This document shows positions 45,201 through 52,776 of a stretch of DNA of 64,000 bases, piece after piece (position 1 is the first letter of the stretch; each line of letters opens with the position of its first letter). The translations under genes were made by a program, and so were the position numbers. The notes beneath the pieces were generated by a model that worked only from the letters and a program-made list of their open reading frames with translations, was not told the DNA's origin and did not search any database. The DNA is taken from positions 1,984,001 to 2,048,000 of the forward strand of contig OZ242170.1 of the NCBI GenBank assembly GCA_965205545.1, written 5' to 3'. Origin of the DNA: Bin55 sp965205545. GTDB lineage: Bacteria > Pseudomonadota > Gammaproteobacteria > Pseudomonadales > Azotimanducaceae.

Positions 45201-45517
45201 ATCGCTTCGAGGATGTGTTCGGTTCAGTGCCCAGCTTCCAATCAGACACCTGTCTAGGACCCGATGAGGGCGATGTACTTTGTCGTGACATAGGCGAATC
45301 GGATAGCGTCTACTACACGCACACACTTTCCTTCACCATGGCGCGTCCAACCTGGAGAGCGACCGCAGGCATACGAAACTTCACCGATGAGGATCCGCCA
45401 TTTGTTGACGAGTCCGAAGTGTTCTCGTGGAGCAATACTCCATTGGGCGCTGGCTATGACCTCATGGGTCGAGCGGTCTACGCAAGCTTCACCTATCGTC
45501 TCGGATCTGGACTGTAG
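42242..45517 (+). CDS. TonB-dependent outer-membrane receptor
   Basis: A 1091-residue receptor. A signal peptide (1-28) is followed by an acidic linker (DEDEDDDDVEETQGE), a possible TonB box (MEVMIVTGSRL, about 57-67), and a plug domain with ALRGLDPERTLVLVNGRRLAP and LLDGASSVYGSDAIAGVANIIL. A 22-strand-type barrel follows, with SFLIRATKGTSFRGPNL and the C-terminal aromatic strand ASFTYRLGSGL. Several Cys pairs occur in the barrel loops. The ligand is not evident. The preceding run of ExbB/ExbD/TPR-TonB-like genes suggests a dedicated energiser. A strong terminator closes it. Confidence 0.93.
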   Translation: MFRRFLRTSTIAWLLMSLVLSVSLVTWAQETDEDEDDDDVEETQGETSEAAEADGDMEVMIVTGSRLKRTTYTNISPLQIITAEVEREAGLVESSEILQKSTQTSGLQIDLTFTGYVLDDGPAASTVALRGLDPERTLVLVNGRRLAPAGVEGAPSNPDLNLVPGILVQQYELLLDGASSVYGSDAIAGVANIILRKDFDGLEIDLFADRDNYAGTTGRNVAFMWGQNYDRGFFGMGATYNFSQEVTAADAPHTAGCTQEAEITKDGEVRTKSLWFEYWYGMEWDECGYPGLHGNWVTRVPYAGLLFSTPGQSNGGWNDFSMSRIRLGGQWFWTDEDGDDFNDVSWRPYIRDANEQFRTLYPQFHRVNFMSYGEYTFEGEANITPFYEILYGKRSTVHNGGGYQLFPILHPLSPYNICNPFGLIGVDCGLAFNEFLAKQSFRDAVFARFGCDPGPGGTCDQTVPPLGPWPVQPVVVIEGDRNITHVDVAQWRYVGGVRFDIPFLNSRSRSNWSGELYLAFSDGSGETHREGVLEDRFELSLGNYSQFGVPCQDDFGIVSDPKDFAGCVPVNLFAPSVLSPDMQGSFATQQERDYLFGVRAFDTQIEQTVLSYYMTGDVFDLQGGPVAAGLGVEYRKDSIASIPNKVAAEGRFWGFSADQGAEGEKSIKEAFAEIELPMMGNMKFADELTLNLSARHTDDEFSGRAWTWSGKLAYRPVSSFLIRATKGTSFRGPNLRNLFLKAQTGFLNVFDPCVIPSAAIDPITGDYIPEQDQREDHVLQNCRNNGADPYVLTNFAVYNVEVASGGALDLLPETAVSETYGFSFEQPFTNAFNLAMGANIYKIEVDDTIIEPSASFIISDCYNSQSLNSPYCQRITRSTDPNDPRITYVHQGFINRDNETVRGIDFNIAFSDTITIFDRSFLVSLDYIGHKLLERSTITITEFEDREEFVSEWAFNRFRHRLVASAQFNQMRVQLSTRVLGRQDQDDRFEDVFGSVPSFQSDTCLGPDEGDVLCRDIGESDSVYYTHTLSFTMARPTWRATAGIRNFTDEDPPFVDESEVFSWSNTPLGAGYDLMGRAVYASFTYRLGSGL

Positions 45518-45545
45518 GGTCTGATCGGAACGATTGAGATGAAAT

Positions 45546-45593
45546 AAAAGCGGCTCTCCTGTCTCGACGACAGTCCTGCGGAGAGCCGCTTTT
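45546..45593 (+). terminator. Strong intrinsic terminator after the receptor gene
   Basis: A perfect 13-bp stem (AAAAGCGGCTCTC / GAGAGCCGCTTTT) with an inner 5-bp stem CTGTC/GACAG, beginning 29 bases after the receptor stop. The A- and U-runs make it usable in both directions. Confidence 0.92.
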
Positions 45594-45634
45594 CTATCTC
45601 TGACATTTAGTTCTGTATTGACACCTTACCTTCA

Positions 45635-47632
45635 ATGAAAAACCTGAAATTCATTCATTTATTCGTTGTGCTGCTTCTTGCATCTTCCGCTGCAGTGGCG
45701 AGCGCCCAAGAAGCCGACAACTCTGACGAGTCTTTCGAGCCCTATCCACCGGAAGTCTGGGCGGCGAACCCGAACATTCGCACCGTTCGTGTTTCGCCAA
45801 ACGGCAAATACCTGAGCATGTTGCGTTTCGAGGACCCGCGACGGCTGTCCAGTCCGTTCATCGAAGTGTTCGACATATCCGGATCAGAAGGCATGGAACT
45901 CGTGCATCGTCAGCGGTCCGATCCAATGCACATTCAAGGCTACTCCTGGGTCAGCGATTCCACCTTTGTCATGAGTCTGAGGCAGCAGGTTCGACGCCAA
46001 GTGGAAGGATTCAACCGCGGTGTCTTTGAGTTCCAAGTCGCCTTGGTCGACGTCGCTGAGAAAACAATCAAGGATTTTGGGGCTGGTTCAGGAGGATTGG
46101 TGCACATTCTCCCAGAAAAACCCAATAAGATCATGACCTCGGTTCAAGAGGGCGAAGCCTATCGAAGCAGAATGGCTTCTGCCTACCGACCGGCAGCCTA
46201 CTATGAACTCGACCTCGAAACGGGCAACAAAAAGCTGCTCATGCGCGCAAAGCTTGCCCAATACTCCATTACGTTCGATAGATTGGGGAATGCGGTGCGG
46301 TCGACGGGATTTGACGACAATACCAAGGAAACCGTCTTCTACTATCGACCTGAGGATTCCAACAATTGGAAGGAGTACTATCGAATCGGCGAGGACTCAT
46401 TCGAACGGTTTCAGCCCGTTGGAACGGATCCCGCCGCCAAGGACCATGTTTTTGTAATCGCCCACAATGGCGAAGATATGGCTGGATTCTGGTCCTACGA
46501 CATGGCGAGCAAGAAGTTTGCCGAAGTACTCTATCGACGGCCGGACGCTGACCGACTCGCGCCGATCTTCCACACGAACACGTGGAATCACATGGGCGAG
46601 GTTGCGGGAATTCAGTACTTCACCGATAGACGCCATCGAGTCTATCTGGATGAACGAGAGGAGGGCATAAATGCCCAACTGCAGAATATCATTCCCAACG
46701 CTGGTTCCGTAGACATAACGAGCCAATCCAAGGACGGGAGCGTAATGGTGATCTACAACTCCAGTCCTCGAGATCCGGGCACCTACTTTGTAATAAACAA
46801 CGGAAAGTTAACCGTGTTGGGTAGTGTTGCGCCAGACATTGACAGTGCACGATTAGCAGAGGTTCGGTACATCAAGTACAAGTCCGAAGACGAGCTTGAG
46901 ATTCCGGCCTATGTGACTGTTCCCCAAGGAGAGCCGCCATTTCCGCTTGTAGTGTTTCCCCACGGTGGCCCCCATGTGGCTGAGACCATTACTTACGATC
47001 CATGGGCGCAAATGCTGGCAAACCATGGGTATCTCGTCCTTCAGCCTCAGTACCGAGGTTCACAGAACTACGGCATTGCTTTCTACAAGGCCAGCTTCAC
47101 TCCTCGGAGCCAAGCCGGTCGCCTGATGCAGGCCGACAAAGATGCCGGCGCGCTGTACCTAGTCGAGCAAGGTCTCGCCGACCCTAGCCGTATGGCTATG
47201 GCCGGATGGTCCTATGGCGGGTACGCCGCGCTGATCGCCGCGACGCGAGACCCGCAAATCTACCAATGTGTGATAGCGGGCGCAGCCGTGGCGGACCCTG
47301 TCATGCAGCTGAACAACTACCGAGATCGCCTTACGGGTGCCCAAGAAAAGGAACAAATTGGAACTTGGCTCACCGCCGTTTCCCCAACGGATGAAGCCGA
47401 AAAGGTCAATGTGCCCATGCTACTGGTGCATGGGAATGTCGATCCCCGCGTTTCCATTGACCATGTGACGCAATATCGCCGCGAGCTGGACAAGCACGAA
47501 AAAATCTACGAGTACATCGAGCTTCCCAACGCATCGCACTTCTACAATACATTGAATTACCGCCATCGCGAAACGTTCTACTCGGCCATGTTGCGTTTTC
47601 TAGCAGAGGACTGCGGGCCGGATGGGCTCTAG
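45635..47632 (+). CDS. S9 family prolyl-oligopeptidase-like peptidase, exported
   Basis: A 665-residue serine peptidase. A signal peptide (FIHLFVVLLLASSAAVASAQ) leads to a beta-propeller of about 390 residues that filters substrates, then an alpha/beta hydrolase domain. The catalytic Ser is in MAGWSYGGYAAL, the Asp in LVHGNVDPRVS and the His in LPNASHFYN. PHGGPHVAET is the oxyanion region. Such dipeptidyl/oligopeptidases often accompany TonB-dependent receptors and may process peptides taken up. It is separated from the receptor gene by a terminator, so it has its own promoter. Confidence 0.92.
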   Translation: MKNLKFIHLFVVLLLASSAAVASAQEADNSDESFEPYPPEVWAANPNIRTVRVSPNGKYLSMLRFEDPRRLSSPFIEVFDISGSEGMELVHRQRSDPMHIQGYSWVSDSTFVMSLRQQVRRQVEGFNRGVFEFQVALVDVAEKTIKDFGAGSGGLVHILPEKPNKIMTSVQEGEAYRSRMASAYRPAAYYELDLETGNKKLLMRAKLAQYSITFDRLGNAVRSTGFDDNTKETVFYYRPEDSNNWKEYYRIGEDSFERFQPVGTDPAAKDHVFVIAHNGEDMAGFWSYDMASKKFAEVLYRRPDADRLAPIFHTNTWNHMGEVAGIQYFTDRRHRVYLDEREEGINAQLQNIIPNAGSVDITSQSKDGSVMVIYNSSPRDPGTYFVINNGKLTVLGSVAPDIDSARLAEVRYIKYKSEDELEIPAYVTVPQGEPPFPLVVFPHGGPHVAETITYDPWAQMLANHGYLVLQPQYRGSQNYGIAFYKASFTPRSQAGRLMQADKDAGALYLVEQGLADPSRMAMAGWSYGGYAALIAATRDPQIYQCVIAGAAVADPVMQLNNYRDRLTGAQEKEQIGTWLTAVSPTDEAEKVNVPMLLVHGNVDPRVSIDHVTQYRRELDKHEKIYEYIELPNASHFYNTLNYRHRETFYSAMLRFLAEDCGPDGL

Positions 47633-47660
47633 AAGTTTGGGTTGATACAGACAAAGAAAA

Positions 47661-47690
47661 GAGCGGACGCATATTCCAATGCGCCCGCTC
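47661..47690. terminator. Bidirectional terminator between S9 peptidase and hsp20
   Basis: Stem GAGCGGACGCAT / ATGCGCCCGCTC (one mismatch) with a 6-base loop in the 81-bp gap between two convergent genes, flanked by A-rich and T-containing sequence. Confidence 0.75.
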
Positions 47691-47713
47691 CTAACTGTCT
47701 TTGGATTCTTGGC

Positions 47714-48160
47714 TTAAGCTTGCACGGTAATGCGCTTGGGCTGAGAAGTTGCTCGCTTCTGAATTACAACCTCAAGAACACCGTCCTTGCTTGAAGCAGA
47801 AATTTGCTCCGGATCGGCAGTTTCGGGCAAGCTGAAGTTACGCTCGAAGGATCCTTCAACTCGCTCGAATCGGCGGAAGTTGCCATTTTCCTCCTCGCGT
47901 TCGAACTTGCGCTCACCTTTGATTGACAAGGTCCCGTCCTCGACGGTAATTTCAATGTCGTCTGCTCGCAATCCTGGCAGATCCGATCTAAGCACGAAGC
48001 GGTCCCCATCGTCATGGATGTCCGTTGCGGGCGTCCAATCCGAGGATTGGCGAGCCATCTGGCCAGCGACTCTTGGAAATAGGCTCCAAAAGTTGTCTTC
48101 GAAATCTCGCTGCAAATTGCTCGCAGGAGACCAAACTGGATATCGTTCAATGAGTTTCAT
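47714..48160 (-). CDS. Small heat-shock protein (Hsp20/IbpA family)
   Basis: An alpha-crystallin-domain holdase of 148 residues that binds unfolding proteins. ATG 48160 (MKLIERYPVWSP) is chosen over 48190 because AGGAGAA precedes it. The domain is clear: WTPATDIHDDGDRFVLRSDL, PGLRADDIEITVEDGTLSIK, GERKFE, FERNFSLPETADPEQISASS then KDGVLEVVIQK, with an IxV-type tail (ITVQA). A sigma-32 promoter lies 52-82 bases upstream of the start, so it belongs to the RpoH regulon. Confidence 0.95.
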   Translation of the reverse strand: MKLIERYPVWSPASNLQRDFEDNFWSLFPRVAGQMARQSSDWTPATDIHDDGDRFVLRSDLPGLRADDIEITVEDGTLSIKGERKFEREEENGNFRRFERVEGSFERNFSLPETADPEQISASSKDGVLEVVIQKRATSQPKRITVQA

Positions 48161-48211
48161 ATTCGTTCTCCTCTGGATGATATTTTTCAAGCTTTCGCTT
48201 GTTCTCTTTGA

Positions 48212-48242
48212 TAAATGGGAACGCTATCGAAAATTTCAAGGG
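48212..48242 (-). promoter_or_regulatory. Sigma-32 (RpoH) promoter of hsp20
   Basis: On the minus strand, CCCTTGAA (-35, 48242-48235), a 15-base spacer and CCCATTTA (-10, 48219-48212). This closely fits the heat-shock consensus CTTGAA / CCCATnT with normal spacing. Confidence 0.85.
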
Positions 48243-48279
48243 CTATGACCAAAAAAAGTGAAAATACTCCTTTAGGCTG

Positions 48280-49566
48280 ATGATTCGAGCGATTTACGCA
48301 GTCCTTTCACGGATTTGCCTTCCTTTTGTTTTTGCTCATTTGCTGATTCGAGGCCTATTCGACGCAAGCTATCGGGAAAGGCGACGCGAAAGGTTTGGAT
48401 TCGTTTCAAAACGAATTCCCCATGGCTGCATTTGGGTACACACGGTCTCGGCTGGCGAAGCAATCGCCGCCATCCCAGTCATTGAGTTCCTGCTCGAAGC
48501 CTATTCCGATACCACCCTCCTCATAACGACTACTACACCCGCCGGATCCAAGGAAATCGTCCGTCGATTCGCAGACCGAGTGAGCCATTGCTATGCTCCC
48601 TACGACATTCCCTGGTCGGTGCGTCGTTTTCTATCACACACGAGACCTCGGGCGCTTTTCCTAATGGAAACCGAGCTTTGGCCGAATCTAATTCGTGCGA
48701 CCGCCCGCATGAGTGCCCCCATCTATTTGATCAATGCGCGCCTTTCAGATAAATCAGCACGAGGATATTCCCGATTGAGAGATCTGACATCCGCCACTCT
48801 TGAACAGGTTAGTGGAATCGCTTGCCAATACGACGACTCGGCGCAACGCTTCAGAGAGCTCGGAGTAACCCCCGACAAAATCTGTACAACAGGAAGCATA
48901 AAGTTCGATGTGGGATCTCCGCCTTCGTTGCCGAAGGGGGTAAAGGAAGCCATGGATCTACTCTGCACCAAGACCAACAATCTGTGGATTGCAGGGAGCA
49001 CCCATCCAACCGAAGAGGAAGTCGTGCTTGCCGCTCACGTACAAATTCGAACTTCGATACCAGATGCGATTCTTGTCCTAGCGCCAAGACACATCAACCG
49101 CTGCTCGGAGGTCCTAGCTCTATGCAAACGCTACGGTTTCAGAGCCTCCATGATCGGCATTGCCGACGAAGAGCCAGAAGTTCTGATTGTTGATCAGATG
49201 GGTGTTCTGTTTGGGCTTTATGGACTTGCCAAGGTCGCATTCATTGGTGGCAGTTTGGAGGGCACGGGGGGACACAACCCAATCGAAGCGGCACTGCAGG
49301 GAGTTCCCATTGCAATGGGACCGGACCGACGCAACTTCGAGGAAGTCTGCAACCGATTTGCGCGTAGCCGATGCCTGAACGATGTCGGCAACGCGGAAGA
49401 CCTTGCTAGAACGGTTACACGACTTCTAAACGATCACGAGGAGTGGGAGCGGCAATCCCAAGAATCTCGCAAAGTCGTGCATGAAAATCAAGGCGCGCTA
49501 AATCGCCTCAAATCCACTATCTCAGCTTGGTTGTCAATCGATACTAATTCCCCGAAAGCGACGTGA
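48280..49566 (+). CDS. waaA: Kdo transferase WaaA (KdtA)
   Basis: A membrane-attached GT-B glycosyltransferase of 428 residues that adds Kdo to lipid A precursor. An N-terminal hydrophobic helix (CLPFVFAHLLIRGLF) anchors it. IWVHTVSAGEAIAAIPVIE with the catalytic Glu, LLITTTTPAGSKEI, LMETELWPNLI and WIAGSTHPTEEE are family marks, and FIGGSLEGTGGHNPIEAAL is the donor-binding block. Its 3' end overlaps that of the convergent tolC by 23 bases. Confidence 0.95.
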   Translation: MIRAIYAVLSRICLPFVFAHLLIRGLFDASYRERRRERFGFVSKRIPHGCIWVHTVSAGEAIAAIPVIEFLLEAYSDTTLLITTTTPAGSKEIVRRFADRVSHCYAPYDIPWSVRRFLSHTRPRALFLMETELWPNLIRATARMSAPIYLINARLSDKSARGYSRLRDLTSATLEQVSGIACQYDDSAQRFRELGVTPDKICTTGSIKFDVGSPPSLPKGVKEAMDLLCTKTNNLWIAGSTHPTEEEVVLAAHVQIRTSIPDAILVLAPRHINRCSEVLALCKRYGFRASMIGIADEEPEVLIVDQMGVLFGLYGLAKVAFIGGSLEGTGGHNPIEAALQGVPIAMGPDRRNFEEVCNRFARSRCLNDVGNAEDLARTVTRLLNDHEEWERQSQESRKVVHENQGALNRLKSTISAWLSIDTNSPKAT

Positions 49567-50968
49567 CACGAGTGACCGTGTCTTCATTGTCCATGAAGGC
49601 ATTGAGTGCTTCAATCTCCGCTACGCTGAGGACACCTGCGCTTTGCTTTAGTCTCAAGAATCCAGTGATGTAGTCGTACTTGGCGTTCTCGTATGCCAAT
49701 TCAGCGCCGAATGACGCTCTCTGCGCGTTCAATACCTCGACTATGTTCCTCGTACCAACCTCGTATCCCGTTACCGTTGCTTGAAGAGATGCTTCACTTG
49801 ATTGAATGGCCCGCTTCCGAGCGCTTGCTCTCTGTACGTCGATAACGACCGTACGAAACTGACGTCGAACCTGATCCTCCACGTTCAGTCTCTGTTGAAT
49901 CAATTGGAGCCGAGTCTGTTCCTTGTTCAATGCGCTGACCCGGTCCTGCACCCATCCTCTACCGTTTTGAAATTGGATGTTGAACGAGAGACTCCAGCTA
50001 AATCCACGACTTTCGTAAGTGATGTCGTAGGGAGCAACAATTTCTCCCAGTTGAAAGGGCCTTTCCGATCTGTTGTAGTTTCCCGAAATGGAAACCTGCG
50101 GAACGTTGTTCAACAATTGACCCCAATGATTGAGCTTTTGAATTTCAAAGGACTTTTCTTGTGCGAGTATTTGTGGATTGTTCCTCATCGCTGTGGCGAC
50201 CCAATCTTCCTCCGAGTTAGGTACTGGATCTGCAATCTCAAAGTCGTCTGAAAGGCGCGAGAGTTCCCCAATCGACTCGCCGGTAAGAACACGAAGAGCT
50301 TCAAACACTACTTCCAAATTCCCTATTGCCTGGATTCGATCAACGATGGCATTGTCGAAGGAAGCCTGTGCGTTCAAGACGTCCGTGCTAGCCGTCAACC
50401 CAACCTCGTACCGTTGTTCGGCTTGTTCCAATTGCCGCTGAATGGCTTCTTCTGACTTGATCGAGTTTTCCAGTGCATCCCGCGTTCTCAACACATTGAA
50501 ATATGCTTCGACGACTCGAACAATAAGCGCTTGCTCGGCACTGACCAAGTTATGGGCACTTGAAGTGGTCTGTCTGCGTGAATTGATGACATTGATAAAT
50601 GTCGGAATGCTGAATATGGTCTGTTGGGCCCCAACGCTCCAACCAAGAGTCTCACTCTCTCTTTCTTCCCATACCCCGTTGGTCTCCGGAGAGACGAAAA
50701 AACGATAGTTTGGATCAGCCAACATCTCGTTGGGATAGGTGACTCGGTTCCTGTTCGTACTTCCACCTCTTGGAAGATTGAAGCTTAGGCTGGGAAGCAA
50801 TTGGGTGTGGGCAGAATAATTGTTAAGTTTTTGAATTCGATTGCCGATTTGCGCCAACCTGAAGGTCGTATCGTTGGTGTAGGCTTTCTCGTACACTTCA
50901 AGAATGTCTGCTCCATTGGCCGCCATACAAAGACACGCCAGAGGAATCGCGAAGAGGAAACGTTTCAT
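49544..50968 (-). CDS. tolC: TolC-type outer-membrane efflux channel
   Basis: A 474-residue outer-membrane factor. A signal peptide (FLFAIPLACLCMAANG) is followed by the paired helical-hairpin repeats of the TolC fold: ILEVYEKAYTNDTTFRLAQ, QRYEVGLTASTDVLNAQASF in the first half and GYEVGTRNIVEVLNAQRASF in the second, the duplicated motif that marks the family. It forms the trimeric exit duct for drug efflux pumps or type I secretion. The tolC-waaA neighbourhood is common in this class. It ends in an antisense overlap with waaA. Confidence 0.93.
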   Translation of the reverse strand: MKRFLFAIPLACLCMAANGADILEVYEKAYTNDTTFRLAQIGNRIQKLNNYSAHTQLLPSLSFNLPRGGSTNRNRVTYPNEMLADPNYRFFVSPETNGVWEERESETLGWSVGAQQTIFSIPTFINVINSRRQTTSSAHNLVSAEQALIVRVVEAYFNVLRTRDALENSIKSEEAIQRQLEQAEQRYEVGLTASTDVLNAQASFDNAIVDRIQAIGNLEVVFEALRVLTGESIGELSRLSDDFEIADPVPNSEEDWVATAMRNNPQILAQEKSFEIQKLNHWGQLLNNVPQVSISGNYNRSERPFQLGEIVAPYDITYESRGFSWSLSFNIQFQNGRGWVQDRVSALNKEQTRLQLIQQRLNVEDQVRRQFRTVVIDVQRASARKRAIQSSEASLQATVTGYEVGTRNIVEVLNAQRASFGAELAYENAKYDYITGFLRLKQSAGVLSVAEIEALNAFMDNEDTVTRVTSLSGN

Positions 50969-51537
50969 AGGGACACCTGAGATTTTGCGGAGATTTTATC
51001 AGAGGCCAAGAGCCGACAACGCCGTAGCAAAGTCCCTTTACATTGCACTGGCTAGTCGATGAATTGGCATCAAATTCCTAGGAATTTCCGATCAGCAAGA
51101 GTGCAAGGAATGGTGTGCCAGAGATGTATTGCTCTTGTTGTTCATATTGTGTATGTTCTTATACGTCCAATTTGTACATTTCCGTTTAGAGCCTTTGTGT
51201 AAGCATTGACAACCGAAAGGCAGGAACTTTGAAAAAGCCAGCAATGACAAAGGGATATCGTAAGCATCGGATTCGGGTTGTTGCTCTCGCGATATGTGAA
51301 TGCGCAGCTTCCGATGGGATGTGCAGAACCGTGCCACAAACAGGGTGCAACTCAACGGCTTTGCCAGTTGGGCCTCTTGGGTAACCGAGCAACCTACCAT
51401 TGTTGTATCGGAATTGGGTTGAGAGCCATGGATGAGAGCAGCTTGTTGAATTCGCTGCGGGAAGGTGCTGTTGCCGCATTCATGTTTTTCTAGGACCAGC
51501 TAGATGTACTACTGCCGGTTGGTTATATTCAAACACC
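50969..51537. other. Long intergenic region, no supported gene
   Basis: About 570 bases between divergently placed tolC and the 51538 gene. Open frames here are short and lack protein-like composition. The only distinct structure is the 16-base palindrome at 51072-51087. Composition is more AT-rich than nearby core genes. Confidence 0.5.
51072..51087. repeat. Perfect 16-base palindrome upstream of tolC
   Basis: AAATTCCTAGGAATTT, a perfect palindrome 104 bases before the tolC start, suited to a dimeric repressor or activator site. The regulator is unknown. Confidence 0.45.
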
Positions 51538-52341
51538 ATGAGTACTGAAAGGTTAGGAACCGAAGGCGAACGGTTGAGATTTGTGGAACGCGTTTTCGAG
51601 ACATTTTCTTGGCGGCACGTACCTTTGGAAATTTGGGATGTAGACCATTGGGACTACAAATACTACAAGTGCGGCTTTAACCCCGTAGCGGCAAGAGATT
51701 TCGATATTCAAACCTTTGAGTCCCACCCGTTCCACAGTCAGGGAGACCGACTTTGTGTAATGTCAATCCAAGGCTATCTTTACTACTTGCCCTCATTTAT
51801 TTCGTTGATCTTGGAAGACAACTCGAGCGCAAACGATCTCGGAGATTCCATATTGGGAACCTTACGAAGCTATCCGCCTCACGTAGGTAGCATCGCTGAT
51901 TGGGTCACCTATTCAAGAGAGCAGCCCCCGCTCGCAGCGACCCAAGGGACGCCAGAGGAACTCAATACGGTTGAGTTTGCCAAGAGTCTTGAAGATTGGT
52001 TCATGCGAAAAACCACCAAAAACCAATGCCAACGCATCGCAAGTATGACGCAAGAGGAACGCGATGTTGTCGCTCTATTCCTTGACAGGTATGACAAGTT
52101 GTTAGATTTAGAGCACCTTGGAAATACAGATACATATTGGATTCAGTCTGTGCGAAGCGTGCTGCGAAATGGCTCGTATGCAGAAAGGCTTGGAGCTAAG
52201 AATGGCGCCGACATTTTGGATTTGCTGGAGCTATTGAACGTAGCGGCAGAGAAATGCCCTGCAAGCTTTTCGCCGAGACGCGTAGAGTCTATTCGCAAGA
52301 AATTGGAGCAACCGGTAGCTTTTTCTGGTTTGGAATGCTGA
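51538..52341 (+). CDS. Hypothetical protein, DUF6714-like
   Basis: A 267-residue cytosolic protein. The segment SIQGYLYYLPSFISLILED and the opening RLRFVERVFETFSWRHVP recall the DUF6714 family, but I am not certain. No catalytic motif or membrane helix is visible. The C-terminal half is helical (QEERDVVALFLDRYDKLLDL). The area is AT-richer than the core genes, suggesting accessory origin. It stands alone; 150 bp of gene-free sequence follow. Confidence 0.6.
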   Translation: MSTERLGTEGERLRFVERVFETFSWRHVPLEIWDVDHWDYKYYKCGFNPVAARDFDIQTFESHPFHSQGDRLCVMSIQGYLYYLPSFISLILEDNSSANDLGDSILGTLRSYPPHVGSIADWVTYSREQPPLAATQGTPEELNTVEFAKSLEDWFMRKTTKNQCQRIASMTQEERDVVALFLDRYDKLLDLEHLGNTDTYWIQSVRSVLRNGSYAERLGAKNGADILDLLELLNVAAEKCPASFSPRRVESIRKKLEQPVAFSGLEC

Positions 52342-52498
52342 CTGGTTGCGCTCGCTTCTCTTGATTACTGTGCCAATCTCATGGTAGTAGTCAGTTCATC
52401 GTGTACGCGAGTCTACGCTTTTGAATTATCGGGGCACCATGCGCAAGTCTTGCCGCCCCCAACGACTTACCGCAGAGCTAAGCCCATAAACTTTGGGA

Positions 52499-52747
52499 TT
52501 ACAGAAACGTTCTAGGTTGTTTCAAATTCAATGATTTAGCTGATGCAATGGTGAGTTTTCGAGCATCCAATACGTAATCCCTCCCTTTTTCTGCCAGACA
52601 ACGGGCAATCCTATTGCCCTGCTCTAGTATTGCCACGTCGTATTTCCCAAGCAACACCCTGTGGAACCTCTCGAGGAGGTCATACCTAGCCAAGTCACTT
52701 TGCATCAAATAGTGGGTGAAAAATTTGGTTATCATTCGTTCGAGCAT
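52499..52747 (-). CDS. Small hypothetical protein
   Basis: An 82-residue helical basic protein (MLERMITKFFTHYLMQSDLA, LEQGNRIARCLAEKG), not recognised. No signal peptide or clear ribosome binding site; ATG 52735 is an alternative start. It is divergent from the acyl-CoA dehydrogenase gene with only 29 bp between starts, which limits promoter space. It could be genuine or chance. Confidence 0.4.
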   Translation of the reverse strand: MLERMITKFFTHYLMQSDLARYDLLERFHRVLLGKYDVAILEQGNRIARCLAEKGRDYVLDARKLTIASAKSLNLKQPRTFL

Positions 52748-52776
52748 CTTGTTATTGTGAGACCTGCCTTAGCTCC

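Noticed and set aside
51186..51493. Short frames on both strands in the tolC upstream gap
   Set aside because: Overlapping, Cys/His-rich, no start signals; no evidence of coding.
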